From contig NZ_CAJOKH010000006.1 in the NCBI RefSeq assembly GCF_905235195.1, positions 1 through 48,861 on the forward strand: DNA of 48,861 bases, written 5' to 3'. Positions 35,286-44,280 of the stretch are shown one piece after another. Both the position numbers and the translations under genes were made by a program. Numbering within the stretch: position 1 is the stretch's first letter; each line of letters opens with the position of its first letter. This DNA is from an uncultured Methanobrevibacter sp. GTDB taxonomy: Archaea; Methanobacteriota; Methanobacteria; Methanobacteriales; Methanobacteriaceae. Below the pieces are notes generated by a model that was not told where the DNA came from, did no database searches, and worked only from the letters and a program-made list of their open reading frames with translations.

Positions 35286-36152
35286 TTAAAAAATAACTGT
35301 ATTAGCACCAAATTTAGAATCTGCACTATCAAAACACTCTTCAAAAATAGATTTAGCCCACAATCTAGAATTTTCATCCTTTGAAATTAAAACATTATTT
35401 TTATCTAGATTACCATTTTCAAAAAACAAATTTAATCCCATTACAAAATCTGTTAAAAAAAGATTGAATTCGATTTTATCAGATGTTGTAATCAATCTAA
35501 AGATCTTTTCATTAAATGCATTTTGCAAGATTTCTCCATCCATAGAATTCATAAATTTATATCTTAACTCTTCAGGAATTATAAGAGTAACAGGAATATG
35601 TCTTTGAAGCATTGAAGAAATAGAATTAATGTAAATTTTATTAATCTCTGAAATAATAAAATGTAGGTATGAACTTTTATCCATAATATCTGATACCATT
35701 TTCTCTAAAGCGAAAATATCAGTTCTTGGAAGTTCATATATAGATGCCTCTTTTAAACTTGAAATATGTACTAAACTTTCTTTAGGAATATGGTTAATAT
35801 TATGATTGATTAAGAAATATTCATAATTTTCTGTAACATCAATTGCTTCTTTTAATTGAAGAAGATTTAAAAAAAGTATTTTACCTAAATTTGAAATTGC
35901 ATAATCTGAACCAATTTTATAAATTAATCCATTATTTCTCAAATACTTAATATTATAATTCAAACTAGGATAATTTAAACCAGTATCTATATGCAGAACT
36001 TTTAATGAAGCATTATGTTCATTTAATGATTTTAAAATTAGAAATTTATAATCTGCACTTGCTTTAGATATAACATTAAAAACTTTTTCTGATTTTCTAA
36101 CATATTTACTTGTAAAATTATTTTTATAATCCTTATTTCGATTATTTTTCAT
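35286..36152 (-). CDS. FilR1/DUF1724-type transcriptional regulator
   Basis: A 288-residue paralogue of the preceding regulator. The basic N-terminus (KNNRNKDYKNNFTSKYVRKS) is followed by a winged helix (about 30-90: SLKVLHIDTGLNYPSLNYNI, KYLRNNGLIYKIGS) and the FilR1 ligand-binding domain (NHIPKESLVHISSLKEASIY near 112-131). The low similarity between the two suggests an old duplication. It is divergent from the TatD gene across a 480-base spacer holding a palindrome and a repeated CGAACA motif. The ATG follows AAAAGGGATTTTA. Confidence 0.8.
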   Translation of the reverse strand: MKNNRNKDYKNNFTSKYVRKSEKVFNVISKASADYKFLILKSLNEHNASLKVLHIDTGLNYPSLNYNIKYLRNNGLIYKIGSDYAISNLGKILFLNLLQLKEAIDVTENYEYFLINHNINHIPKESLVHISSLKEASIYELPRTDIFALEKMVSDIMDKSSYLHFIISEINKIYINSISSMLQRHIPVTLIIPEELRYKFMNSMDGEILQNAFNEKIFRLITTSDKIEFNLFLTDFVMGLNLFFENGNLDKNNVLISKDENSRLWAKSIFEECFDSADSKFGANTVIF

Positions 36153-36457
36153 TAAAATCCCTTTTATATTAAATTTGAATAAAAACCAATAATTAAAAGG
36201 AAATAAAAACTTATAAAACAGAATGTCTTAAAAATAAATATAAATAAATATTATATCTTATTTTAAGTGTGAAAAAGATTTTTAATATTTAAAAAATTAC
36301 AAAATTAAAGTAATTTAATTATTTAAAAAAAATTATTAAATAATTAAAGAAAGTATTTTTTAAAAAAATAAAAATAATTTTCAATATATAATACTTGTTA
36401 GAATAAGTATATAAAGATTATGGAGCTTTAATTATAATTTAATTGTTTGTTATATTT

Positions 36458-36540
36458 CGAACAGTTTGTATATATACAATCAAATAATAGATTTTTATTA
36501 AAATTAAAAATTAATAAATATTTGTAGATATACGAACATA
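36458..36540. promoter_or_regulatory. Palindrome and repeated motif, candidate operator
   Basis: Within the divergent spacer between the FilR1-type regulator and the TatD gene. TTGTATATATACAA is a perfect 14-base palindrome at 36466-36479. The hexamer CGAACA occurs at 36458-36463 and again at 36533-36538, both times in an AT-rich context (TTTCGAACAG and TACGAACATA). The stretch could be an operator for the adjacent winged-helix regulator. The palindrome is A/T-rich and its significance is uncertain. Confidence 0.35.
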
Positions 36541-36634
36541 TAATTAAATTTAAAAAATATTTAAATAAAATTTATTAAACTTTAATTATAAATGAAAATA
36601 TGAATATTAATAAAATTAAACTCGTGATGAAAAG

Positions 36635-37390
36635 ATGATTGATTGCCATACACATTGTGATTCAAGAAGTAGTGAGGATTTTGAACTGATGTATACCTCA
36701 GGAATAGATACAGTAATTAGCTGTGCATATTACCCATATCACTTAATGAATGAAATAGTTTATTTAAATCATTTAGAGAGAATATTAAACTATGATACAA
36801 AAAGAGCTAAAAAATATGGTCTTGATTTGAAAGTAGCCTTAGGAATACATCCTACAAATACTGAAATTAATCCTGAATTAATCTATGAAAATCTATATAA
36901 ATATATTGAAAATGATGAGATTATTGCTATTGGAGAGATAGGCCTAGAAAATTTAACAGATACAGAATATGAAATATTCAAACAACAGTTAATAATTGCA
37001 GATGAGACTAATACAAAAGTTATTATACATACACCACGTAAAAACAAAAGAGCAGTATTATCTGAAATTAAAAAAGTGGTTAATAATAATATTGACCCTA
37101 AACTAGTTGTAATAGACCATATTAACAAAAATGTGATTGGAGATGTGATTGATGATGGATATACTTTAGGCCTTACAGTTCAACCACAAAAAATGAATGT
37201 AGATGAAGCAATAGATATTCTAGATAATTATGGCTTTGATAAATTTTTATTAAATAGTGATATGAGCAATAAACCCTCAGACCCTTTATCAGTTGTTAAA
37301 ACAATTAGAGAACTTGATAAATTAAATTATAAAAAAAGTGAAATAAATAAAATATCCCATGAAAATGCTATTAAATTCTTTAATCTTTAA
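36635..37390 (+). CDS. TatD family metal-dependent hydrolase
   Basis: A 251-residue TIM-barrel amidohydrolase-like protein. It opens with the metal-binding MIDCHTHCDSR, has VALGIHPTNTEIN near 69-81, the metal ligand EIGLENL near 98-104, IIHTPRKNK near 130-138, VIDHINKNV near 158-166 and a late LLNSDMSNKP in which Asp stands near 209. TatD relatives are DNases or tRNA-editing deacylases; this archaeal branch is uncharacterised. The start follows CGTGATGAAAAG. It is apparently monocistronic. Confidence 0.85.
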   Translation: MIDCHTHCDSRSSEDFELMYTSGIDTVISCAYYPYHLMNEIVYLNHLERILNYDTKRAKKYGLDLKVALGIHPTNTEINPELIYENLYKYIENDEIIAIGEIGLENLTDTEYEIFKQQLIIADETNTKVIIHTPRKNKRAVLSEIKKVVNNNIDPKLVVIDHINKNVIGDVIDDGYTLGLTVQPQKMNVDEAIDILDNYGFDKFLLNSDMSNKPSDPLSVVKTIRELDKLNYKKSEINKISHENAIKFFNL

Positions 37391-37527
37391 TCTAAGTCAT
37401 AATATGAAATATATAGTAAAATAAAGATTAATAGTATATATAAATAAAAACTAATTAAAACAAAATAAAACAAAGAAAAATAAATTATTAATTAAAAAAG
37501 TATAAAAAAATTGAAAAGTTAAAAAAA

Positions 37528-37968
37528 TTATTTTCTAACTATATTAACTGACTCAGGAGCAATGAGAATTAAAGATTTATCATTACTATTATTAAGTAAA
37601 ATTGCATGAGCCTTATGTTCTGTTCTAAGCGCAGTTAACATTTCCCCAGCTATCCTATAGTCACCACTTTGAGTTCTTTTTAACTCAGATAAATCAATAA
37701 TTACAGGATTACCTGCTTGAACCACTTGATCAAATACATAATCCATATCATCAGTATCTCTTGGCCTAATTAAAATTATACCATATAAATTTTCTTGTGG
37801 AGTAATAGGGTCTAAATCATATGCATTCATAGAATAAGCATAAGCACTATTTAAATCCGGAGATGGAGTATGGGAAAGATCGCTATAATTAATAGGTTCC
37901 TCATTTCCCGGATTATTCATATCTCCTTCAAATCCTAAACTCCTTTTTACATTTCCCAAAAAACTCAT
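37528..37968 (-). CDS. sepF: Cell division protein SepF
   Basis: SepF anchors FtsZ to the membrane; in archaea lacking FtsA it is the main anchor and has been studied in Methanobrevibacter. The 146-residue protein has the amphipathic N-terminal helix ([13 protein letters not shown]) that binds lipid, a disordered linker of about 50 residues rich in Asn, Ser and Pro, and the SepF core (about 60-146) with [38 protein letters not shown] and [16 protein letters not shown]. The ATG overlaps the stop of the upstream DUF1611 gene by four bases (ATGA), indicating translational coupling. Confidence 0.92.
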   Translation of the reverse strand: MSFLGNVKRSLGFEGDMNNPGNEEPINYSDLSHTPSPDLNSAYAYSMNAYDLDPITPQENLYGIILIRPRDTDDMDYVFDQVVQAGNPVIIDLSELKRTQSGDYRIAGEMLTALRTEHKAHAILLNNSNDKSLILIAPESVNIVRK

Positions 37969-39023
37969 TTTTTATTCTCCCCAAAATAATCCAAAATAAC
38001 ATCTAATAATCTAGAAGCTCCTCCATTACGCATATCAACTGCAGGTAACTCATATTTATTTTCAAAATCATCCAATTTTAAGTCACCAGCATTGAAAAGG
38101 TTTATGGAAAGAGCTATAACCTTAGTAGGTTCAATAGCTTCAATAGCTCTAATTTCAGTCTCAATATCTCTTGGTTCACGGTATGGATGATTTGGCCTAT
38201 GACCAACAATTACTGCATCAGGATGAGCACCAACTAAAATTGAAGCAGATAAACCTCTAGGGTGAGGATTTCCATCTTCAGTTAAACTTGATTGTCCTTC
38301 AACAAAAATAAATTCAGGTTCTTCAGTTTCATCACAGTACTTAATAGAACCTAAAACTGCAGAAGGAACATCCATAACAGATAAACTTCCAGCTCTAAAA
38401 TTAAAATCAGTAGGTGGTTCTAAACCCATTTCATCAGTAGAAATAATGCTTATCTTCATTCCTCTTTTTCTTGCTTCTTCACCTAAAAGCCTAGTAGTAG
38501 TTCTTTTACCACATTCTTGTGATGTTCCACCGATAAAAATAACTTTTGCCTTAGGAGTGTATGAAATTTTTGGTAAAACTTCAGTACATTTTTCTGGAGC
38601 TACACCCATAATTTTTTTGACAACATCTAACCTTGAATTAATCTCTTTAATTAGAACATTTTTTTTACTAGCAAATTTAGATAAAGCAAGGTTATCTTCG
38701 ATGGATAATGATCTGAATGAACATATAACATTTTTTCCATGATCTATAGCTTGAACTGCATATTTAAGTGCTGAACCTTCAGCCCCAATTGGCAACATAA
38801 TAGCTACACTATTTGCAGAGCTGTCTTGTTTAAGTGCAGTTTCCAAAGAGTCAGCAACAGTAAAACCCATAAATGGCTTGCCCTGTTTATTAACATCATC
38901 ATCAATGAAACCTACAGTTTCAACACCTTCAAGATTGGAGAATTTTTCTCCTCCTCCTCCACATCCAACTACTATAAATGGATTTAAATCTTGAATTTCT
39001 TTAACAGAAGTAATTGAATACAA
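37965..39023 (-). CDS. DUF1611 family protein
   Basis: A P-loop family related to DgcN, an N-acyl-transferase-like protein of D-glutamate catabolism. From the TTG at 39023 the protein has 352 residues. An NAD-binding-like N-terminal domain starts near [15 protein letters not shown] (about 15-29) with [14 protein letters not shown]. The C-terminal DUF1611 domain begins around [20 protein letters not shown] (about 161-180), a variant phosphate loop. Later come [18 protein letters not shown] and [17 protein letters not shown] use the TTG because AGGAG lies seven bases before it; the longer frame from the ATG at 39092 would add an improbable hydrophobic stretch. It is translationally coupled to sepF, so a link to envelope or cell division is possible (inference). 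Confidence 0.8.
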   Translation of the reverse strand: MYSITSVKEIQDLNPFIVVGCGGGGEKFSNLEGVETVGFIDDDVNKQGKPFMGFTVADSLETALKQDSSANSVAIMLPIGAEGSALKYAVQAIDHGKNVICSFRSLSIEDNLALSKFASKKNVLIKEINSRLDVVKKIMGVAPEKCTEVLPKISYTPKAKVIFIGGTSQECGKRTTTRLLGEEARKRGMKISIISTDEMGLEPPTDFNFRAGSLSVMDVPSAVLGSIKYCDETEEPEFIFVEGQSSLTEDGNPHPRGLSASILVGAHPDAVIVGHRPNHPYREPRDIETEIRAIEAIEPTKVIALSINLFNAGDLKLDDFENKYELPAVDMRNGGASRLLDVILDYFGENKK

Positions 39024-39382
39024 TATACCACTCCTATAAAAATAATTAAAAATTTTGATAATAATTATATAATGAAAAATAAAATTATACACTTATTTAT
39101 AAAAAATTAGCTTATAATTTTTTCTAAATAAATTTATTATTTTTATTATTATTAAATATTGTTAATTATTAATATATATATTAAATATATTAATAAAATA
39201 AATATTTTAATAAAATTTAATAAAAATTATTTTAATAGATTTTAAAAAAAATGTTAAAAAAATCTATAATTAATTTGACTAAAATAATATATAAAAATTA
39301 TTAAAAAAAAAATCAAAAAAAAGATTTTGATATAAGTATAATTAATACATTATTTAAATAATTTTAAAAAAAAAGTGATAAA

Positions 39383-39967
39383 ATGGCAGAGATGAGAGTG
39401 GATTGTCCAGTATGTGGTGCAAAAGCAGGTGCAATATCAAAAATTGATACATCCAATATTCCCTATTTTGGAGAGGTAGTTGAAAATTCAATTATATGCG
39501 AACATTGCGGATTTAAACATAGTGATGTAATGAGTGTTGAGAAAAATGATCCTGCAAAACATACATTAAAAATTACAGAAGAAAATCTTGATTCAAGAGT
39601 GGTCCGCTCACAAACATCCACTGTCTCAATTCCAGAAGCTGGTATTAAAGTAGAACCTGGTCCAAAATCACAGGGATATGTATCCAATGTAGAAGGAGTT
39701 ATAACAAGATTCATTAGTGCAACTAATAGAGCTAAAGTCTTATACACAGATGAAGAATCTCAAAAAAATATTGAAGAAACCTTAAACTTTTTAGAAGATA
39801 TTTTAGAAGGTAGGGCTGAAGCTACATTAATTATAGAAGATCCTTATGGGCAAAGTAAAATAGCAGATTTAAAAGCTAGCAGTGTCCCTCTTACAGAAGA
39901 AGAACTGTCACAACTTCAAACAGGTTTTACCATAATTGAAAAAGATGAACTTGAAAAAAGAGAATAG
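39383..39967 (+). CDS. ZPR1 zinc finger protein
   Basis: Archaeal ZPR1 relatives hold one zinc finger and one A/B-type domain; the eukaryotic protein binds translation factor eEF1A. The 194-residue protein shows the C4 zinc finger CPVCGAKAGAISK ... CEHCGFKHSDV (Cys9, 12, 39, 42 approximately). It then has the ZPR1 domain with SRVVRSQTSTVSIPEAGIKV near 71-90, EPGPKSQGYVSNVEGVITRF and a terminal helix-rich part. Function in archaea is unknown. The ATG follows AAGTGATAAA. Confidence 0.88.
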   Translation: MAEMRVDCPVCGAKAGAISKIDTSNIPYFGEVVENSIICEHCGFKHSDVMSVEKNDPAKHTLKITEENLDSRVVRSQTSTVSIPEAGIKVEPGPKSQGYVSNVEGVITRFISATNRAKVLYTDEESQKNIEETLNFLEDILEGRAEATLIIEDPYGQSKIADLKASSVPLTEEELSQLQTGFTIIEKDELEKRE

Positions 39968-40158
39968 TCTTTTAAGCTTAATTTGATAAACTAAATTTTT
40001 AATAAATTAAATAAAACTTATTTAAAACTTATATTGCAACCAAGGATGTTGATATTTATTTAATTCGTCCTTATATTAGAAAAATAGTTTTAAATAGCAT
40101 TTATGAAAATATTTTTATAAAATTCAAACAAGACATTATTGATTTTTAGGAGAGTTTT

Positions 40159-40605
40159 ATGGTTAATTTAAATTTTGATGAAGATAGATTAAAAAGTACC
40201 CCGTTTTTTTATTTTATTAATTATATCAATGTACTTCATGATAATTTTTTAAAGGAAAATTTCAAAAATATCACTCCAAGGGATTTTACATATCTGTCCA
40301 ATATATTCTATCATGAAAACATTTCACAAAAAGAATTAGCAAATTTACTATATGTTTCAGAAGCAAATGTAGCTCAAATTATTAAAAGACTGGAAAAAAA
40401 CGGTTATATAAAACGTGAATTTTTAAAAAATGATAAAGGCAAAAAATCTCTTCGCTTAACAGATGAAGGTGAACAGATTTTTAAGAAACTGCTAAATATT
40501 ATTTATGATGGAGAATCTGAAATTTTTAAAGATTATTCTAATGAAGATAAAATAAAATTTAAAGAAATGTTATATGTCTTTTGTGAAGGTGCAGCTGAAT
40601 ATTAG
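40159..40605 (+). CDS. MarR family transcriptional regulator
   Basis: A 148-residue winged-helix regulator of the MarR type. The DNA-binding core is ISQKELANLLYVSEANVAQI (about 55-74) with recognition helix VAQIIKRLEKNGYIKREF and the wing KGKKSLRLTDEGEQIFKKLL. Dimerising helices lie at both ends. The ATG follows AGGAGAGTTTT. The ferritin-like gene starts 82 bases downstream in the same direction, so it may be its target. The effector is unknown; many MarR proteins respond to oxidants or aromatic compounds. Confidence 0.85.
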   Translation: MVNLNFDEDRLKSTPFFYFINYINVLHDNFLKENFKNITPRDFTYLSNIFYHENISQKELANLLYVSEANVAQIIKRLEKNGYIKREFLKNDKGKKSLRLTDEGEQIFKKLLNIIYDGESEIFKDYSNEDKIKFKEMLYVFCEGAAEY

Positions 40606-40687
40606 TAAAACTTAAATATGAATGAAAAATAAAAAAGACAATTGTACTTAAGATTATTAATTAAAATTCAATATAAAGGTGAAAATT

Positions 40688-41167
40688 ATGACTGATAAAG
40701 AAAAAACTATAGAAGCATTACAAATGATTGTAACCGGTTTATCTGCAAATTCCTTTGGACACCGAATCCAATCTAAAATATTTGCGGGATTAGGATTTGA
40801 AGCACTAGGGGAAAAGTATGCAGCTCATGCAACTGAAGAAATGGATTTCGTAGAACAGTTTATGGATAGAATTCTTGATTTAGGTGGAGAAATTAAACAA
40901 GAAGCACAGGAAGCACAACCAATTTTCACAGACATTATTGAATTTATTGAGCATGATTACAATGTATCCGTTGAAGGTATTGCATATTTAAACCAGATAA
41001 TGGATTCTGGAATTTTTGATGCAACAACCTATGACTTGATGAAAGTATATCTCAAAGATGAAGAAGAAGATATGTACTGGAGTGAACAGCAACTTGACCT
41101 ATGTAAAATGATTGGAAAAGAAAACTACCTAACCCAATTATTAATCAATGACCCAGCTGCTGAATAA
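40688..41167 (+). CDS. Ferritin-like domain protein (bacterioferritin type)
   Basis: A 159-residue four-helix ferritin-like protein; such proteins store iron or remove peroxide. From the ATG (AGGTGA upstream; the earlier GTG is rejected since it lies in this site) helices cover about 4-31, 33-65, 79-103 and 109-140. Ligand-like residues are in AAHATEEMDFVEQF (helix B), EFIEHDYNVSVEGIAYL (helix C) and KDEEEDMYWSEQQL (helix D). The first helix (MIVTGLSANSFGHRI) lacks the usual glutamate, so the diiron site may be altered or this may be another branch of the family. It sits after a MarR regulator, which may control it. Confidence 0.72.
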   Translation: MTDKEKTIEALQMIVTGLSANSFGHRIQSKIFAGLGFEALGEKYAAHATEEMDFVEQFMDRILDLGGEIKQEAQEAQPIFTDIIEFIEHDYNVSVEGIAYLNQIMDSGIFDATTYDLMKVYLKDEEEDMYWSEQQLDLCKMIGKENYLTQLLINDPAAE

Positions 41168-41469
41168 AATAATTTTTTTAAATATTTCAAATTTATTTTT
41201 ATTTAATTTTTATTTTATTTAATTTCACTTATTCTCATTAATTCTCATTTATTTTACTTATTCTTATCATAATTTTAGATTATTATCTATTTTGCCCATA
41301 TTTACAATATCAAAAGTTTAAACAAATAAATTAAATAGAATTACATTATCATTATAGTTAAAAAAGAACTTGATTTATAAAAAATAATATAAAAATTAAT
41401 AATAATGATAATTAAAATTTGATAGATAAAAAAATAGTATTGGAAATTAAAAAGTATAGAAGGGAAAAT

Positions 41470-41931
41470 TTATAAATCTTCCTCTTCTTCTTCCTCACCA
41501 AAGAGAGTGAAATCTTCTTCCTCAGCAGTATCTTTTAATTTAAGAGTCTTTTTGACATCCATGGATAATGCATCACAGTCAGCTTTAATCGCTTCAAGAT
41601 GTAATAAAATTCTTTCTTTTTCTTGATTGATTCTTTCAATATTAGTATAAGGATAAGTTGACTCTTTTAACATTTCATATTCAATGGTTGTGTATGGATA
41701 TTCATTTAATTGTTTACATACATTTTTAAGGATGTCGCCTAAGAATTTATTCATTTCTACTTTTACTCTTTCCCTAATCATTTTGTCGTCATCAAGATTA
41801 TCTTTCATTAAACGAACAACTTCTGCTTTAGCGAAAGGTAATGATTCCTCATCTTCATCTAAGACTTCTTCATCCTCCATTTCTATTTCTTCCCCTTGGA
41901 CTAATTCTTCATTTTCAAATTCATCAGCCAT
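41470..41931 (-). CDS. Acidic protein with a probable histone fold
   Basis: A 153-residue protein with acidic tails at both ends: about 30 residues at the N-terminus and EEEEEEDL at the C-terminus. Between them, residues about 30-92 resemble an archaeal histone fold: [15 protein letters not shown] matches helix 1 (P-x-x-x-V-x-R-hydrophobic), a long helix covers [20 protein letters not shown], then [13 protein letters not shown] looks like loop 2 and helix 3. Residues about 95-135 form a heptad-like helix ([20 protein letters not shown]) likely to coil. Canonical archaeal histones are basic and about 68 residues, so this would be an unusual, acidic, longer variant or chaperone-like factor. The fold is inferred by eye. 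The ATG follows AAGGAGTCTATATT. Confidence 0.6.
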   Translation of the reverse strand: MADEFENEELVQGEEIEMEDEEVLDEDEESLPFAKAEVVRLMKDNLDDDKMIRERVKVEMNKFLGDILKNVCKQLNEYPYTTIEYEMLKESTYPYTNIERINQEKERILLHLEAIKADCDALSMDVKKTLKLKDTAEEEDFTLFGEEEEEEDL

Positions 41932-42651
41932 AATATAGACTCCTTTATATTTTTTAAATAAAAAATACTGTATTGAATTTAAGAAAACTTATTAGAATAA
42001 TTACAATAAAAAGTTAACATCATCAATACCTACTAATAAATTTGAATTAAATAATATATAAATATATCGTTAATTTCAAATAATAATCAATTATTTTTAT
42101 AGAAATATACGCAACTATTAAAATAATTACATCTGGAATCCATATAATGAAAAGTTAATAAAAATTGAAAAAGAGTTTTTATAAAAAAAATTGAAAGAAT
42201 TTAAAAATGTTTAAAATTTAAAAAAACTATGAAGATAATGTTCATTTGCTAAAGAAAGTCATTATTTATTAACTAAGGCTTAATTATAATAATACTCTTA
42301 AAATTAAAAATAAATAGTTTAAACAGCGGTATAAATCCATATTATATCTCTAAAAATCTAAAACAAAATTTTAGATTAAAAAAGAAATAAAAAAAAACTT
42401 TTTTAGAAATATTGAAAAAAAAATTAAAAAAAATGAAAGATAAAATTTAAAAAAAAAATGAACAAAACACCAAATATATATTATATATACCCCTTCTTGA
42501 AAAAAGACACTTATTTTTTAAGATAATTAATATAATTCCATCATTATAAATTAATATAAATTAAATAAATTAATATTAGGGGTCTGAATTTTTCAGTTCT
42601 CAGATAATTGTTGTATGGCTGTTTTTGAGTTAAATTCTAGTGATATGAATA
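41932..42651. other. Intergenic region before the nucleosidase remnant
   Basis: About 700 bases of A/T-rich sequence. One short hairpin, CTGAATTTTTCAG, occurs near 42585. An open frame at about 42614 (MAVFELNSSDMNNAPKNTFR) is not in frame with the nucleosidase fragment and has no recognisable family. No RNA gene or repeat was found. Confidence 0.35.
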
Positions 42652-42897
42652 ATGCTCCTAAAAATACATTTAGATATGGGGGAAAAAATCAATACAAAAT
42701 TTGATGCATTATGTGTAGAAATAGAGGGTGCAGCTATTTCACAAGTATGTCATTTATGTAATGTGCCATTTTTAGTAATTAGAGCAATATCCGATTCATC
42801 ATATGAAAAAGATAATCAACTTAGTTTTGAAGAATTTTTAGAAATTAGTTCACAAATGGCTGCAAAATTTATTGATGAATTTTTAAATAAACTATGA
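42652..42897 (+). pseudogene. mtnN: MTA/SAH nucleosidase, 5'-truncated
   Basis: The 81 residues correspond only to the C-terminal third of methylthioadenosine/S-adenosylhomocysteine nucleosidase. Visible are FDALCVEIEGAAISQVCHLC, which has the substrate-binding glutamates of the V-x-M/I-E-G-A-A-I-x-Q motif, then VPFLVIRAISDSSYEKDN, with the catalytic aspartate in AISD. The family is about 230 residues, so 150 residues including the N-terminal nucleoside-binding loops are missing, and no homologous frame precedes the fragment. It is therefore a remnant. It belongs to the same salvage area of metabolism as mtnA, which is also broken in this window. Confidence 0.75.
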
Positions 42898-43029
42898 ATT
42901 AATCAATTAAAAATTTGTAGAAATTTTCTATATATAAAAATTTTTAAGCCCTGAAATATGAGTCTTAGAAATTTAGTTAAATGTTTTATACTGAATAAAA
43001 TTATAGCATAATAAAAATTGATAAAATAG

Positions 43030-43872
43030 TTAAAATTTAACCTTATCAATTCTTAAGCTAAAATCTAAACTTCTTGATGAATGAGTTAAAGCTCCAAGAG
43101 AAATTATATCAATATTTAACCCTGCATAATCTAAAATATTATTTTCATTAATGCCACCTGAAACTTCAATTAAGACTTTATCCCTAAGATTAAGTTCTGT
43201 TAATTTATCAATACTATTAGATACCTTTTCAGGAGTGAAATTATCAAGCATTACAATATCAGCACCCATTTGAGCCACTAATACTGCATCATCAATATTT
43301 TCAACTTCAATTTCTATTTTTTTCGTGAAACTAGTATTTTTAATGGCTCTTTTAAGAGCTTGCTCAAGAGACCCAACAGCAGCAATATGATTATCTTTAA
43401 TTAAAACCATATCATCAAGTGCAAATCTATGAGTATCTCCACCACCAATTAAAATAGCTTCCTTATCAAATTTTGCAAAAGCAGGAGAAGTTTTACGTGT
43501 GCCTGCAATACTAATATTTGGATTGATATTATGTACTTTTTTAGTAATATTATAGGTACTTGTTGCAACACCAGACATTCTCATAGATATGTTTAGTGCA
43601 GTTCTCTCTAAAAGTAAAATATCACGAGCATTGCCTAATAGTTCTAATAATACATCGCCTTTATTTATCAATGAACCATCTTCAACTAATTTAGTAACCT
43701 CAACACCTTTTTTATCAAATAAATCATAAACAATATCCATTCCTGCTACAATACCCTGATCTTTTGAGATAATCTTTCCACTGACAATAAGGTCTTTATC
43801 AATTAAAGCGTTTGAAGTAATATCCGAAAATCCTTCATCTTCTTCTAATATATAATTTATTATATTCTTCAT
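43030..43872 (-). CDS. nadC: Nicotinate-nucleotide diphosphorylase (quinolinate phosphoribosyltransferase)
   Basis: NadC makes nicotinate mononucleotide from quinolinate and PRPP. The 280-residue protein has the expected parts: DEGFSDITSNALIDKDLIVS at the N-terminus, RTALNISMRMSGVATSTYNI near 91-110, AGTRKTSPAFAKFDKEAILI (about 122-141) with the GTRKT motif, GGGDTHRFALDDMVLIKDNH, and the C-terminal IEVSGGINENNILDYAGLNI. It is on the opposite strand from nadA, which lies 2.5 kb away. Confidence 0.94.
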   Translation of the reverse strand: MKNIINYILEEDEGFSDITSNALIDKDLIVSGKIISKDQGIVAGMDIVYDLFDKKGVEVTKLVEDGSLINKGDVLLELLGNARDILLLERTALNISMRMSGVATSTYNITKKVHNINPNISIAGTRKTSPAFAKFDKEAILIGGGDTHRFALDDMVLIKDNHIAAVGSLEQALKRAIKNTSFTKKIEIEVENIDDAVLVAQMGADIVMLDNFTPEKVSNSIDKLTELNLRDKVLIEVSGGINENNILDYAGLNIDIISLGALTHSSRSLDFSLRIDKVKF

Positions 43873-44093
43873 GAAACCACACGATTAATTAATTTTAATA
43901 AAATCCTTAAATAAAAATTATAATAATTTAATAACACTTATAATACATTAGATAATGATTATTTATATAATTAAAAAAATTATTGTAGTAAAATTATAAT
44001 AGTTATAATAGTATATTAATTATAATTACTAATAAATTAATATAATTTATTTATTTTAATAATTTAATACTTTTTAGATAATTTATTTATTAT

Positions 44094-44222
44094 AGATGAT
44101 TTATTATTTTAGATAAAATATTAATAAAGAATAAATTTATTAGATAATATAGGTGATTTATTTTAGATAAAATATTAATAAAGAATAAATTTATTAGATA
44201 ATATAGATGATTTATTATTTTT
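44094..44222. repeat. Tandem repeat of 54-57 bases upstream of rnz
   Basis: AGATGATTTATTATTTTAGA starts the first unit (44094-44150, 57 bases). The second (44151-44204, 54 bases) differs mainly by loss of three bases near its start; the rest, from TTTTAGATAAAATATTAATA through AATAAATTTATTAGATAATA, is identical. A partial third copy runs to about 44222. It lies in the nadC/rnz spacer. Confidence 0.8.
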
Positions 44223-44280
44223 ACTTCAATATAATAATTAAATATAATTTAAAAATATAATAAATTCAAAAAGGGATATA

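Noticed and set aside
41684-41938. A serine-rich open frame on the plus strand
   Set aside because: It is the antisense of the acidic histone-fold-like gene; its poly-serine composition comes from reading GAA/GAT codons backwards.
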